From positions 1 through 23,829 of the forward strand of contig JACQCL010000081.1 of NCBI GenBank assembly GCA_016201645.1: a stretch of 23,829 nucleotides of DNA, read 5' to 3'. Position numbers and translations under genes: made by a program. This DNA is from Candidatus Rokuibacteriota bacterium (GTDB lineage: Bacteria; Methylomirabilota; Methylomirabilia; Rokubacteriales; CSP1-6). Under the pieces are notes generated by a model. That model was not told the DNA's origin. It ran no database searches and saw only the letters and a list, made by a program, of their open reading frames with translations. Positions 7,491 through 14,872 of this stretch are shown here, piece after piece. The first letter of the stretch is position 1; each line of letters opens with the position of its first letter.

Positions 7491-8303
7491 ATGAGTCAGG
7501 ACGTGATCCTGGCCGTGGTGGCGGCTCTCGCGGGGGTATGTCTCGTCGTGGGACTCGCTCAGGCGCTCGCTCCTCCACCGCGGCGTCGGCGGCGGCGACG
7601 CCGACGAGTGGCGCGCGCGCCTGCGCACCGGCGGCCGGGCGCACCAGCTCCGGGTCTCCCCTCCGATCCGGGCGATCGGATGCCGACGGCTCCGACGACT
7701 TCCGTCGAGATCGAGGCGCCCGCGAGGGCTGGGCCGTCACCTCCGCCCTCCCGGCGGCGGCGTTCGGCTCCTCTGTTTACGCCGCGATCGAAGCCTGCGG
7801 CGGCCGAGGCAGCGCCGGCCGCTCCTCCCGCCCCGGCCGAACCGGCCGCGTCGAGGACGGGCGTCCTCGCCAGCGCGTCTCCGGCGCCCGATGTTGCCGC
7901 CTCTGCGGCTCGCCCCGCGGAGCCCGTGACCGATGCGAAGATGATCCGCGAGGGAGCGGAGGTCGCGCGGCCTGTCCCTCGCCCTCCCGAGGTGGAGCTT
8001 CCCCTGGAGCAGTGCCGCTCCCTCTACGAGGAGAAGCAATACCAGGAAGTCGTCGCGGCAGCGGAGCCCGCACTCCAACGCGCCCTCGGCGAGCCATCGG
8101 GCAGCGGACCTCGCGCTCATGAGGTCGCCGGCCTGTGGAGCCTGCTCGCGCTTTCCCGCCAAGCGCTGGGCGACGAAGAGGGCGCGCGCTCGGCGTTCGA
8201 GGAGGCCATCCACGCGGCCCCGGAAGCGGATCGACCGACCTACCAGCAGCAGTTGGGAGCCCTGGCCACGAGCGTGGGTCGTCGGCTGCTGGCACGGGTG
8301 TAG
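7491..8303 (+). CDS. Membrane-anchored TPR-like protein, N-terminal part
   Basis: This 270-residue protein has one N-terminal membrane segment (about residues 4-27), then a run of nine arginines and a long Pro/Ala/Arg-rich linker to about residue 165. A helical TPR-like domain follows: LEQCRSLYEEKQYQEVVAAAEPAL, then WSLLALSRQALGDEEGARSAFEEAIHAAP. The start ATG 7491 has GGAGGG nearby upstream. The frame ends at a TAG (8301-8303), but the same frame stays open for 265 more codons encoding more alpha-helical repeats. The gene may therefore be one long TPR protein interrupted by amber. Function is unknown; such proteins are often scaffolds. Confidence 0.7.
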   Translation: MSQDVILAVVAALAGVCLVVGLAQALAPPPRRRRRRRRRVARAPAHRRPGAPAPGLPSDPGDRMPTAPTTSVEIEAPARAGPSPPPSRRRRSAPLFTPRSKPAAAEAAPAAPPAPAEPAASRTGVLASASPAPDVAASAARPAEPVTDAKMIREGAEVARPVPRPPEVELPLEQCRSLYEEKQYQEVVAAAEPALQRALGEPSGSGPRAHEVAGLWSLLALSRQALGDEEGARSAFEEAIHAAPEADRPTYQQQLGALATSVGRRLLARV

Positions 8304-8339
8304 AAAATCGGTGAAGGCGCGGGCGAGGAGCGGATCGGC

Positions 8340-9098
8340 GTGCTCAGGCAGGCCATGGCCTGGCTCCGTCAGGGATTGGCGGAAGCGCCTGGAGATGGCG
8401 AGCTCTCATTCGTGCTGGAGCGGGCGCGGCTCGGGCTCAGGGCGTCCTACGCGCAGACCGTGACGGCCCTGATCCAGCGCCAGGAGTTTCACAGGGCTCG
8501 CCGCCTCATCCGTGATGCCCTGGCCGACGAGGAGCTTCCCGCCGAGGGGCGGGCAAACTTGAACGAGCTCCTGTCCCAGACATTCACCGGCGAGATCGGG
8601 CAGCTCAGCGCCAGCGCCATCCGGGCGCTGGAGGATGAACGCGAGGGAGAAGCGCTGACGTTCCTCCAGCGCGCGGAAGAGATCCTGACCTCGGTCCCTT
8701 CCGAGGCACTCACGTCGAAGCGTCGGGACGAGGTAAACCGCCGGCTCTGGTGGGGGTACACCAAGCTCGGGATGGGGCGGGTGGAGGCGGGGGAGCACGA
8801 AGATGCCATTGAGCCGCTCTTCCACGCGCTCCGGTTCGGGGAGACGAATCCCGAGCGCCAACAGGAAACCCGCGAAGCGATCGTGCGAGCCCTCCTGGGC
8901 CTGACTGAAGGGCGGGCGACGATCATCAGTCAGCTGGTCAAAGATGGCAAGCGGAGCGCCGCCGTGGAGGCGGGCGAGCGCCTCAAAGCCGCGATCCGGG
9001 AAAGCCTCGAGTTGGGGCTGAGCCAGCAGGAACTGTCACCGGTCATTGCGAAGGCGCGGCGAGCCCTGGAGCCGATTGAAAAGGTGACGGGGAGCTGA
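8340..9098 (+). CDS. TPR-like helical-repeat protein, in frame with the preceding gene
   Basis: This is a 252-residue all-helical protein (for example QEFHRARRLIRDALADEELPAEGRANLNELL, then YTKLGMGRVEAGEHEDAIEPLFHALRFG). TPR-like repeats pattern through the whole length. It shares the reading frame of the upstream membrane-anchored protein, separated from it only by the TAG at 8301-8303 and 12 codons. It could be translated independently: GTG 8340 is preceded at 9 nt by GAGGAG (8325-8330). It has no signal peptide or membrane segment of its own. Either it is a separate cytosolic subunit, or it is the C-terminal half of a broken or read-through gene. It ends 2 nt from the convergent VOC gene. 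Confidence 0.65.
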   Translation: MLRQAMAWLRQGLAEAPGDGELSFVLERARLGLRASYAQTVTALIQRQEFHRARRLIRDALADEELPAEGRANLNELLSQTFTGEIGQLSASAIRALEDEREGEALTFLQRAEEILTSVPSEALTSKRRDEVNRRLWWGYTKLGMGRVEAGEHEDAIEPLFHALRFGETNPERQQETREAIVRALLGLTEGRATIISQLVKDGKRSAAVEAGERLKAAIRESLELGLSQQELSPVIAKARRALEPIEKVTGS

Positions 9099-9100
9099 CG

Positions 9101-9487
9101 CTACGGCGACTCTTCCACCAATTCGAGCACGTTCCCGTCCGGGTCCTTCACGAAGACCCGGCGCGGCCCCCCCGGCACCGGGGCCGGCTCTCTGAGGGGC
9201 ACACCCTCCACCTTCAGCCTGGCGGTGAGCGTTTCCCATCCTTCCACCGCAAGCGCCAGGTGACGCACCCTTCCCGCAAAGGGGCCCTCGGGCTCCCCGG
9301 CGGGCCGTTCTTCCGGAGGGACCATCAAGTGAAGCTGGCAGGCGCCGATGCTGTACCAGATCCCGGGGAACCCGAGATCGGGACGGGCGATCTCCTTGAG
9401 CCCCAGGAGGTCGGAATAAAACCGGCGGGCCCGCGCGAGGTCTCTCACGGTGATGCCCGCGTGCAGATAGGAAACAACGGAGGCCAT
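9101..9487 (-). CDS. VOC family protein (glyoxalase/bleomycin-resistance fold)
   Basis: This 128-residue protein shows the vicinal oxygen chelate fold, with paired beta-alpha-beta-beta-beta modules. The first is LHAGITVRDLARARRFYSDLLGL, the second begins RVRHLALAVEGWETLTARL, and the end is VFVKDPDGNVLELVE. Candidate metal ligands are His9, His53, His76 and Glu122. Members include lactoylglutathione lyases, dioxygenases and resistance proteins, and the substrate cannot be told from sequence. It lies 11 nt downstream of the HD-GYP gene on the same strand and may be the last gene of that operon, though a functional link is not evident. Confidence 0.85.
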   Translation of the reverse strand: MASVVSYLHAGITVRDLARARRFYSDLLGLKEIARPDLGFPGIWYSIGACQLHLMVPPEERPAGEPEGPFAGRVRHLALAVEGWETLTARLKVEGVPLREPAPVPGGPRRVFVKDPDGNVLELVEESP

Positions 9488-9498
9488 CGGCCGCTCCC

Positions 9499-10557
9499 CT
9501 AAGGTTCCAGGCTTCGCCGACTAATCTCCTCGAAGACGGTCTCCGGGATGGACAGGAAGGCTTCGACCACGGCTGGGTCGAAGTGGGTCCCCGCGCACCG
9601 CTGGATCTCTTTGCGGGCCGCCTCGTAGGAAACGGCTTTGGAGTATGGCCGGTCAAAGATCATCGCGTCGAACGCATCGGCCACGGCGAAGATCCTGGCT
9701 CCGAGAGGGATCACCTCGCCGCGGAGCCCCAGGGGGTATCCCGTGCCGTCCCATTTCTCGTGGTGGTGGTAGACGATGGGCACGGCTCCTCGCAGGAAGG
9801 GAATTCGCTCGATCAAGCGCCGTCCCACCTCGGGGTGGGTGCGCATGATGATCCACTCCTCCGGCGTCAGCGGCCCCGGCTTGAGCAGAATGGCGTCCGG
9901 AATTCCGATCTTTCCGATGTCGTGGAGCAGGACGCCGTGCTCGATGTCTTTGATGTCGCGCTCGGGGACGCCCTGGGCTCGCGCGATGGTCAGCGCGTAC
10001 CCGCGCACGCGGCGGGAGTGCGCCTCGGTCCCCACGTCCCGCGTGTCGAGCGCGGAGCCCAGGGCCTCCAGCGTAGCCCGGTACGTGTCCTGGAGCTCCC
10101 GAAGCGTCAGCGCGAGATCGCGTGTGGCCTCCTCGACGCGTCGCTCCAGCGTGATCTGGTATTCCCGGCGCTCGATCAGGAGCTGGCGACGCTCCACAGC
10201 TCGCTCAGCCGCGATCAACAGCTCATCAACGTTGACGGGCTTGATGATGAAATCGTCGGCCCCGACCTTCAGGCTCTCGATGGCGATCTTGAGGTCGCCC
10301 ACGCCCGTCAGCATGATCACGGCCGCGTCCGGGTCGAGTCCACGAACCGTTCTTAGGAACTCGAGGCCATCCATGACGGGCATCTTGACGTCCGTGACGA
10401 TCAGGGGCGGGCGGGTCGCCTGGAAGACTTCCAGACCTTCCCGGCCGTCGGTGGCCAGCTGGCACTTGTAGCCGTTGGAGAGGAAGATCTCGTGCAGCAC
10501 GTCGCGAACTTGGCGATCGTCGTCCACAATGAGGACGCGCTTCCCGTTAGTCGACAT
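9499..10557 (-). CDS. Response regulator with HD-GYP domain (c-di-GMP phosphodiesterase)
   Basis: This is a 352-residue two-domain protein. The receiver domain has acidic residues at 12-14, phosphoacceptor Asp56 in VTDVKMPVMDG and Lys106 in FIIKP. A coiled-coil linker covers about 115-165. The HD-GYP domain has H212-D213 in LLHDIGKIGIP, then HHHEKWDGTGYPLGLRGEVIP (about 264-284) and FAVADAFDAM. HD-GYP enzymes hydrolyse c-di-GMP to pGpG or GMP. The motif reads GTGYP, normal for the family. It starts 2 nt after the GGDEF gene stops, so synthesis and breakdown of the signal are co-expressed. No DNA-binding domain is present, so output is enzymatic. Confidence 0.92.
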   Translation of the reverse strand: MSTNGKRVLIVDDDRQVRDVLHEIFLSNGYKCQLATDGREGLEVFQATRPPLIVTDVKMPVMDGLEFLRTVRGLDPDAAVIMLTGVGDLKIAIESLKVGADDFIIKPVNVDELLIAAERAVERRQLLIERREYQITLERRVEEATRDLALTLRELQDTYRATLEALGSALDTRDVGTEAHSRRVRGYALTIARAQGVPERDIKDIEHGVLLHDIGKIGIPDAILLKPGPLTPEEWIIMRTHPEVGRRLIERIPFLRGAVPIVYHHHEKWDGTGYPLGLRGEVIPLGARIFAVADAFDAMIFDRPYSKAVSYEAARKEIQRCAGTHFDPAVVEAFLSIPETVFEEISRRSLEP

Positions 10558-10559
10558 GC

Positions 10560-11558
10560 CTAGTAGACCCTCTCATGCGGTGCGGTCGCGTTTGGGTCGG
10601 AGCTCGGCTCATATCCCTCTACCCGGTTCCTGCCCGCGCGCTTCGCGGCGTAGAGGGCCTCGTCGGCCGCCCGGATGAGGTCTTCGGTGGCGGGGTTCAC
10701 GTCCTCAGGCAGGCTGGCCACCCCGAAGCTCGCTGTAACTGGGCGGCCGTGGGGAAACGGATGCGTCGCCAAGACCTGCCTGATGCGGTCCGCATAGAGA
10801 CGCGCGCCGGACTTTGACGTTTCAACCAAGAGGACAGCGAACTCATCGCCTCCATAGCGGCAGATGACGTTGATCCCCCGCGAGTGCTTCAGGAGAATGT
10901 TGGCCACCTCGCGCAGGGTCTCATCCCCGGCCGTGTGTCCCAGCTCGTCGTTGATGACCTTGTACCCATCCAGGTCCAGGAGGACCACCGAGACGGGATG
11001 GTTAAACCGTCGGCAGCGGCTGACCTCCTCCTCCAGCCGGACCGAGAAGAAGCGGCGATTGTACAGACCCGTCACCTCGTCCTTGAAGGAGAACTCTTTC
11101 AGGCGGGAGTTGGTGGACTCCAGCTCCTTATAAGCGCTGTCCAGCCGGGCGGCGAAGGAGTTGATCTCCGCGGACTGGGCCTCGATGGTGGTGAGCATCC
11201 GGGAAAAGGAGCCCATCAGCAGCCCGATCTCGTCGCGGCGGCCATTTATCTCCTCAAACCGCTTCGACGTCGAGATGAACTCGGCTGTCTTCGCAACCGC
11301 TGTCGCCACGTCCCAGATCACGTACCCCCCGGCCGCCATGAGGAGACTGACGAAAATGATCAGGACCGGCAGTCCCGCGATCAGAAGCCGGTGGGAGGCC
11401 GGATCCAGGAGTGGCACGACCTGGGCGTACAGGACATAGGTGAGGATTAAGAGGGGGACCGCAGAGCACAGCGCCAGCGCCAGCAGGATCTTCCGCCGGA
11501 CCCGTTGCCCGGTGAATGCGACGTCAGCCTTGTCTTTTGGCACCGATGGCTCCGCCAC
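10560..11558 (-). CDS. Membrane-bound diguanylate cyclase (GGDEF)
   Basis: Two membrane segments (about residues 25-45 and 57-80) are followed by a HAMP-like/coiled-coil stretch and a GGDEF domain with the intact active-site motif RYGGDEFAVLL. The enzyme would make c-di-GMP from two GTP. Five residues before GGDEF the inhibitory I-site RxxD reads RGIN, so product inhibition is probably absent. I chose GTG 11558, 4 nt after the upstream stop and behind a GGGG stretch. TTG 11588 (overlapping) and GTG 11543 are also possible. The short region between the two membrane segments could sense a periplasmic signal, but it is only about a dozen residues. Confidence 0.9.
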   Translation of the reverse strand: MAEPSVPKDKADVAFTGQRVRRKILLALALCSAVPLLILTYVLYAQVVPLLDPASHRLLIAGLPVLIIFVSLLMAAGGYVIWDVATAVAKTAEFISTSKRFEEINGRRDEIGLLMGSFSRMLTTIEAQSAEINSFAARLDSAYKELESTNSRLKEFSFKDEVTGLYNRRFFSVRLEEEVSRCRRFNHPVSVVLLDLDGYKVINDELGHTAGDETLREVANILLKHSRGINVICRYGGDEFAVLLVETSKSGARLYADRIRQVLATHPFPHGRPVTASFGVASLPEDVNPATEDLIRAADEALYAAKRAGRNRVEGYEPSSDPNATAPHERVY

Positions 11559-11562
11559 GGCG

Positions 11563-12108
11563 TCACGCCCCGATGATGAGATCGACAACTTTCCGGAGCT
11601 TCCGGATGTCCAGCGGCTTCTGAAGGACGGTGAAGGGGCCGATCTCGAGCACCCTCAGCATGAGATCGCTTTCCGGGTAGCCGGTCACAATCACCACGGG
11701 CAGATCGGGTCGCACCGCGTGGATCCGGCGGAAGCTCTCGACCCCGTCCATCTCCGGCATGAGCAAGTCCAGGACGAGGAGGTCCACGTGGGTTGAGGTC
11801 GCCCACCGGACAGCCTCGAGCCCGTTCTTGGCCTGAAGCACCCGCCGGTCGGCTCCCCCGAGCGCGTCGGCGATGACCTCGCGGACGGCGGGGTCGTCAT
11901 CCGCGACGAGGATGGTGATGGAGCGTCCCTCGGAGCGCCGGCGGAGCCATTCGTCGATGACCGAACGCTGAAAGCGCCATTGTCGGCCGACCTTATGTCC
12001 CGGGATCTCCCGGCGCTCGGCCAAGCGGTACACGGTAGAAATGGGGAGCTTCAGGTAGTTGGCGACATCGGCGACGTTGAAGATATTGGAGTCGGATTCT
12101 GGGGGCAT
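11563..12108 (-). CDS. HTH (excisionase-type)-receiver fusion regulator
   Basis: This 181-residue protein puts the DNA-binding domain first. Residues 10-58 (FNVADVANYLKLPISTVYRL, then HKVGRQWRFQRSVIDEWL) are an excisionase/AlpA-like HTH_17 domain. A receiver domain follows, with Asp70-72, phosphoacceptor Asp114 in LVLDLLMPEMDG and Lys164 in VLQKP. The usual response-regulator order is the reverse. It probably controls the c-di-GMP operon it heads. The open frame extends to 12261, but a promoter lies at 12155-12183, so ATG 12108 is the credible start. No partner histidine kinase is in the window. Confidence 0.85.
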   Translation of the reverse strand: MPPESDSNIFNVADVANYLKLPISTVYRLAERREIPGHKVGRQWRFQRSVIDEWLRRRSEGRSITILVADDDPAVREVIADALGGADRRVLQAKNGLEAVRWATSTHVDLLVLDLLMPEMDGVESFRRIHAVRPDLPVVIVTGYPESDLMLRVLEIGPFTVLQKPLDIRKLRKVVDLIIGA

Positions 12109-12154
12109 TTTAGCCCATCTTCCCTTTGCTAGAAGACGTTCTAAAGTGTTAGCA

Positions 12155-12183
12155 ATTGTTGTCCAACAGTCGCGGCGTGTCAA
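12155..12183 (-). promoter_or_regulatory. Promoter of the c-di-GMP operon
   Basis: On the minus strand, a perfect TTGACA (12183-12178), a 17-nt spacer and AACAAT (12160-12155) give a likely start near 12148. The leader before ATG 12108 would be about 40 nt. The region is more AT-rich than its surroundings. Confidence 0.65.
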
Positions 12184-12202
12184 GCACAATTTCTGGGGCT
12201 TC

Positions 12203-12232
12203 TTGACTCTTTTGTCACCAATGGGGTAGTGT
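12203..12232 (+). promoter_or_regulatory. Possible promoter of the tusA gene cluster
   Basis: TTGACT (12203-12208), an 18-nt spacer and TAGTGT (12227-12232) lie 50 nt ahead of the TusA start. They face away from the c-di-GMP promoter. The -10 element is weak. Confidence 0.4.
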
Positions 12233-12281
12233 CTTTCGAGGGGGTCGCCGCCGCTCCTCACCGAGCGCTGCCGGAGCCAAA

Positions 12282-12515
12282 GTGCCCAATATTCACACGC
12301 AGATCGACTGCATTGGCCTCTTCTGTCCCATGCCGATTGTGAAGATTCGCGAAGCCATCCGGGACGTCCCGGTTGGCGGGGCGATCGAGATGGTGGCGGA
12401 CGACCCGGCTTCGGAGGCGGACATGAAGAGCTGGTCCCGGCGGACCGGCCATGAGCTCTTGGAGATCTCCAGGAATGGAGCGATTTACCGCTTCCTCGTC
12501 AAGAAGTGCCACTAG
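12282..12515 (+). CDS. tusA: TusA family sulfur-carrier protein
   Basis: This 77-residue protein shows the TusA/YeeD/SirA signature: IDCIGLFCPMPIVKIREAI, with the persulfide-accepting Cys15 in CPMP and a second Cys10. The beta-alpha-beta-alpha pattern and length are typical. TusA proteins carry sulfur as a persulfide between a cysteine desulfurase and acceptors for tRNA thiolation, molybdenum cofactor synthesis or sulfur oxidation. The GTG start has GGAG 5 nt upstream. The gene overlaps the next one, a cysteine desulfurase homologue, which would normally be its sulfur donor. That neighbour lacks the PLP lysine, so the real sulfur source is uncertain. Confidence 0.88.
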   Translation: MPNIHTQIDCIGLFCPMPIVKIREAIRDVPVGGAIEMVADDPASEADMKSWSRRTGHELLEISRNGAIYRFLVKKCH

Positions 12516-13713
12516 GGCGGATCGGTTCCTGAAGGACCCATCGCCACGCGTCTACCTGGACTACGCCGGGTTTGCCCCCGTGGACCCGCGGGTCGTCGCA
12601 GTCATGCGCCCCTTCCTGGAGGGCGGGGTGGGCAATCCCTCGGCAATCCACTCGCTGGGGAACGCGGCCCGCGAGGCGATGGAGGCGGGGCGGATCAAGG
12701 TTGCGCGCCTGATCGCGGCGCCCGCCGCCGGGCTCATTTTCACCTCCGGCGCAACCGAGGCCAATAATCTGGCGGTCAAAGGCGTGGCGCTCCGCGCCGC
12801 CGAGCGAGGCGGGCACGTCGTGGCCTCGATGATCGAGCACATCTCCGTCCTCAACCCATGTCGGGATCTGGAAAAGCGCGGGTTCGGGGTCACCTATCTT
12901 CCCGTGGATCGGGAGGGCCGGGTGGATCCCGATGAGTTGCGTCGCGCGATCCGGCCGGAGACGGTGCTCATCTCCGTCATGGCTGCCAACATCGAGATCG
13001 GGACTGTCCAGCCGATGGCCGAGCTGGGGAAGATTGCCCGGAAGCACGGAATTCCGCTTCACGTTGACGGGGTCGGGGCGGTCGGCCGGCTCCCGCTATC
13101 CGTTCAGGAGATGGGGATCGACCTTCTGACGTTGTCCTCGAATGATCTCTACGGTCCTCCCGGGGTCGGCGCGCTGTGGGTCCGGGCGGGGGTCAAACTG
13201 CTGCCTCAGATCCTAGGCGGGGGCCAGGAGCAGGGATACCGGTCTGGCACCGAAAACCTTCCCGCCATCGTGGGAATGGGAGTCGCAGCCGAGCTCGTGC
13301 GCACGGAATGGCTGGGGGAGACAGCCAGGCTCGCCCGCCTCCGCGACCGGTTGCTCACCGGTCTCCTCGACACACTTCCCGAGTGCCGGCTCACAGGCTC
13401 TCGGACGCACCGCCTCCCCCATCACGCCAGCGTTTGCCTCAGAGCGGTCAAGGCCGACGGCGTTTTACTGGAGCTGGACCTCAATGGCGTCGCCGCCTCT
13501 TCCGGCTCAGCCTGCGCCTCCAAGACCCTGGAGCCGTCGCACGTGCTGCGCGCCATCGGCAGCGATCCCGAAGAGCAGGAGGGCTCGCTCTGCTTCACGC
13601 TGGGTCGCTGGACGACGGCGTCAGACATTGACGCGGTTCTGGGTCTCCTGCCAGCCGTCGTGAGCCGATTGCGGGCCTTCTCCCCCAAAGCGCTCCCGGC
13701 GACCGCCTCTTGA
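12475..13713 (+). CDS. Cysteine desulfurase-like protein lacking the PLP lysine
   Basis: This roughly 412-residue protein aligns along its length with NifS/IscS enzymes, which take sulfur from cysteine as an enzyme persulfide. Conserved parts are NPSAIHSLGNAAREAMEAGR, FTSGATEANNLAVKG, the His in IEHISVL, HVD at 196-198, GGGQEQGYRSGTEN, and the mobile-loop cysteine Cys347 in SSGSACASKTLEPSHVL. Key PLP residues are missing. The usual GHK reads SND, so His becomes Asn223 and the Schiff-base Lys becomes Asp224. The DxxQ glutamine is Gly201, and the second Asn of NNEIG is Ile. I chose ATG 12475 (GGAG 10 nt upstream); ATG 12451 is possible. A normal PLP desulfurase reaction is unlikely, so it may be a pseudoenzyme or sulfur relay partner of TusA. 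Confidence 0.85.
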   Translation: MERFTASSSRSATRADRFLKDPSPRVYLDYAGFAPVDPRVVAVMRPFLEGGVGNPSAIHSLGNAAREAMEAGRIKVARLIAAPAAGLIFTSGATEANNLAVKGVALRAAERGGHVVASMIEHISVLNPCRDLEKRGFGVTYLPVDREGRVDPDELRRAIRPETVLISVMAANIEIGTVQPMAELGKIARKHGIPLHVDGVGAVGRLPLSVQEMGIDLLTLSSNDLYGPPGVGALWVRAGVKLLPQILGGGQEQGYRSGTENLPAIVGMGVAAELVRTEWLGETARLARLRDRLLTGLLDTLPECRLTGSRTHRLPHHASVCLRAVKADGVLLELDLNGVAASSGSACASKTLEPSHVLRAIGSDPEEQEGSLCFTLGRWTTASDIDAVLGLLPAVVSRLRAFSPKALPATAS

Positions 13714-14411
13714 TGCATCTGTTCCTCTTCGACGTGGACGGCACTCTGCTGTCGGCGCGAGGGGCCGGCCGCCGAGCCATGGGTCGGGCGCTCGAAGCCG
13801 TTTACGGAGTGACCGGTCCCATCGACAGCTATGACCTCAGGGGGAAGACCGACCCCCAAATCGTCTTTGACCTCCTCGCAGCCGCCGGGGTGTCGGCCGT
13901 GAGAGTGCGGGATCGGCTCACGCGCTTTTACGACCGCTATGCCGAGGATCTTCGGACCGAGATCCGGCGCAGTGGCGGGCTGGCGGTGCTGCCGGGCGTC
14001 TCGGAGCTGGTCGAGCGCCTCAGCGACTCCCCTCACGCGGTCCTCGGGCTCCTCACGGGGAACATCGAGGTCGGCGCCAGGATCAAACTGGAGTCCACCG
14101 GTCTCCTGCCGCGCTTTCGCGTTGGCGCCTACGGTTCCGACGACGTTGATCGAGCCAAGCTCCCCGCCGTCGCCGCCCGGCGAGCCGAAAGTCTGGTGGG
14201 AGAGGCGATCAGGCCGGATCGGGTGGTCGTGATCGGCGACACCCCGCTGGACATCGCGTGCGCCCGGGCGTACGGCGCGCGGGCCGTGTCGGTGGCCACG
14301 GGCGGGCATCGCTTTGAGGAGCTGGCCGTCCACCGCCCGGACGTCCTCTTTGCCGACTTCGCCGACGTGAGCCGGGTGCTCGCCGCACTCCTGGACGGCC
14401 TCTCCGGCTGA
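13713..14411 (+). CDS. HAD family phosphatase
   Basis: This 232-residue HAD hydrolase has motif I FDVDGTLL (Asp7, Asp9), motif II LLTGN, a motif III lysine in AKLPAVAARR, and motif IV VIGDTPLDIACARAYGARAVSVATGG. An alpha-helical cap lies between motifs I and II. The pattern is closest to phosphoglycolate phosphatase-like members (subfamily IA), but the substrate is not fixed by the sequence. The ATG shares one base with the stop of the desulfurase homologue (TGATG), and the gene ends in TGATG with the next gene, so translation is coupled. No obvious link to sulfur transfer is visible. Confidence 0.88.
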   Translation: MHLFLFDVDGTLLSARGAGRRAMGRALEAVYGVTGPIDSYDLRGKTDPQIVFDLLAAAGVSAVRVRDRLTRFYDRYAEDLRTEIRRSGGLAVLPGVSELVERLSDSPHAVLGLLTGNIEVGARIKLESTGLLPRFRVGAYGSDDVDRAKLPAVAARRAESLVGEAIRPDRVVVIGDTPLDIACARAYGARAVSVATGGHRFEELAVHRPDVLFADFADVSRVLAALLDGLSG

Positions 14412-14872
14412 TGAGACTCCTGCCGCTCTGGCTCCACCTCCTGGCTGCGGTGGTGTGGCTGGGCGGGCTCCTCTTCGAAAGCCACGTCCTGTTCCCGCTG
14501 CTGGCGAGGCAGGGCGCCATGGACAGCGTCGCGGCGGCGGTGAATCGGTTCAGGCGGGTGACGTGGACGGCGATCGCGCTCATGGTCCTGACGGGACTCT
14601 ACAACCTGACCCGCCTCCCACCGATCGCCCAGTTGGTCGAAGGCGGCGTGCTCAAGCTCCTCGCCCTGAAACTCTTTCTCGTGGTGGTGGTTCTCATGCT
14701 GTCGGCGCATCGGGATTTCGGACTGGCGTCGCGGCTGCTGCGCGAGGTGGCGGCAGGACGGGCGGCGGACCAGGTGCTGAGCGCGATCCTGCGCGTGGAT
14801 CGGATCGTGCTCCTGCTTGGGATGATCCTCCTCTACCTCGGGCTGGCCTTGAGCCGGGGAGGAACCTTTTAA
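14411..14872 (+). CDS. CopD-like four-helix membrane protein
   Basis: This 153-residue integral membrane protein has four predicted membrane helices, near residues 5-28, 50-70, 78-100 and 128-148. The first helix has WLHLLAAVVWLGG, the His and Trp pattern seen in CopD and related small haem or copper membrane proteins. The second has VTWTAIALMVLTGLYNL, and the third follows GVLKLLALKLFLVV. The family is linked to copper resistance or to haem in the membrane, but no function is proven. It ends convergent with the dehydrogenase gene, with both TAA stops sharing TTAA (14869-14872). Confidence 0.75.
   Translation: MRLLPLWLHLLAAVVWLGGLLFESHVLFPLLARQGAMDSVAAAVNRFRRVTWTAIALMVLTGLYNLTRLPPIAQLVEGGVLKLLALKLFLVVVVLMLSAHRDFGLASRLLREVAAGRAADQVLSAILRVDRIVLLLGMILLYLGLALSRGGTF

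Noticed and set aside
12109..12261. Upstream extension of the HTH-receiver gene to 12261
   Set aside because: It runs through a perfect TTGACA promoter and has no domain; ATG 12108 gives a normal HTH start.
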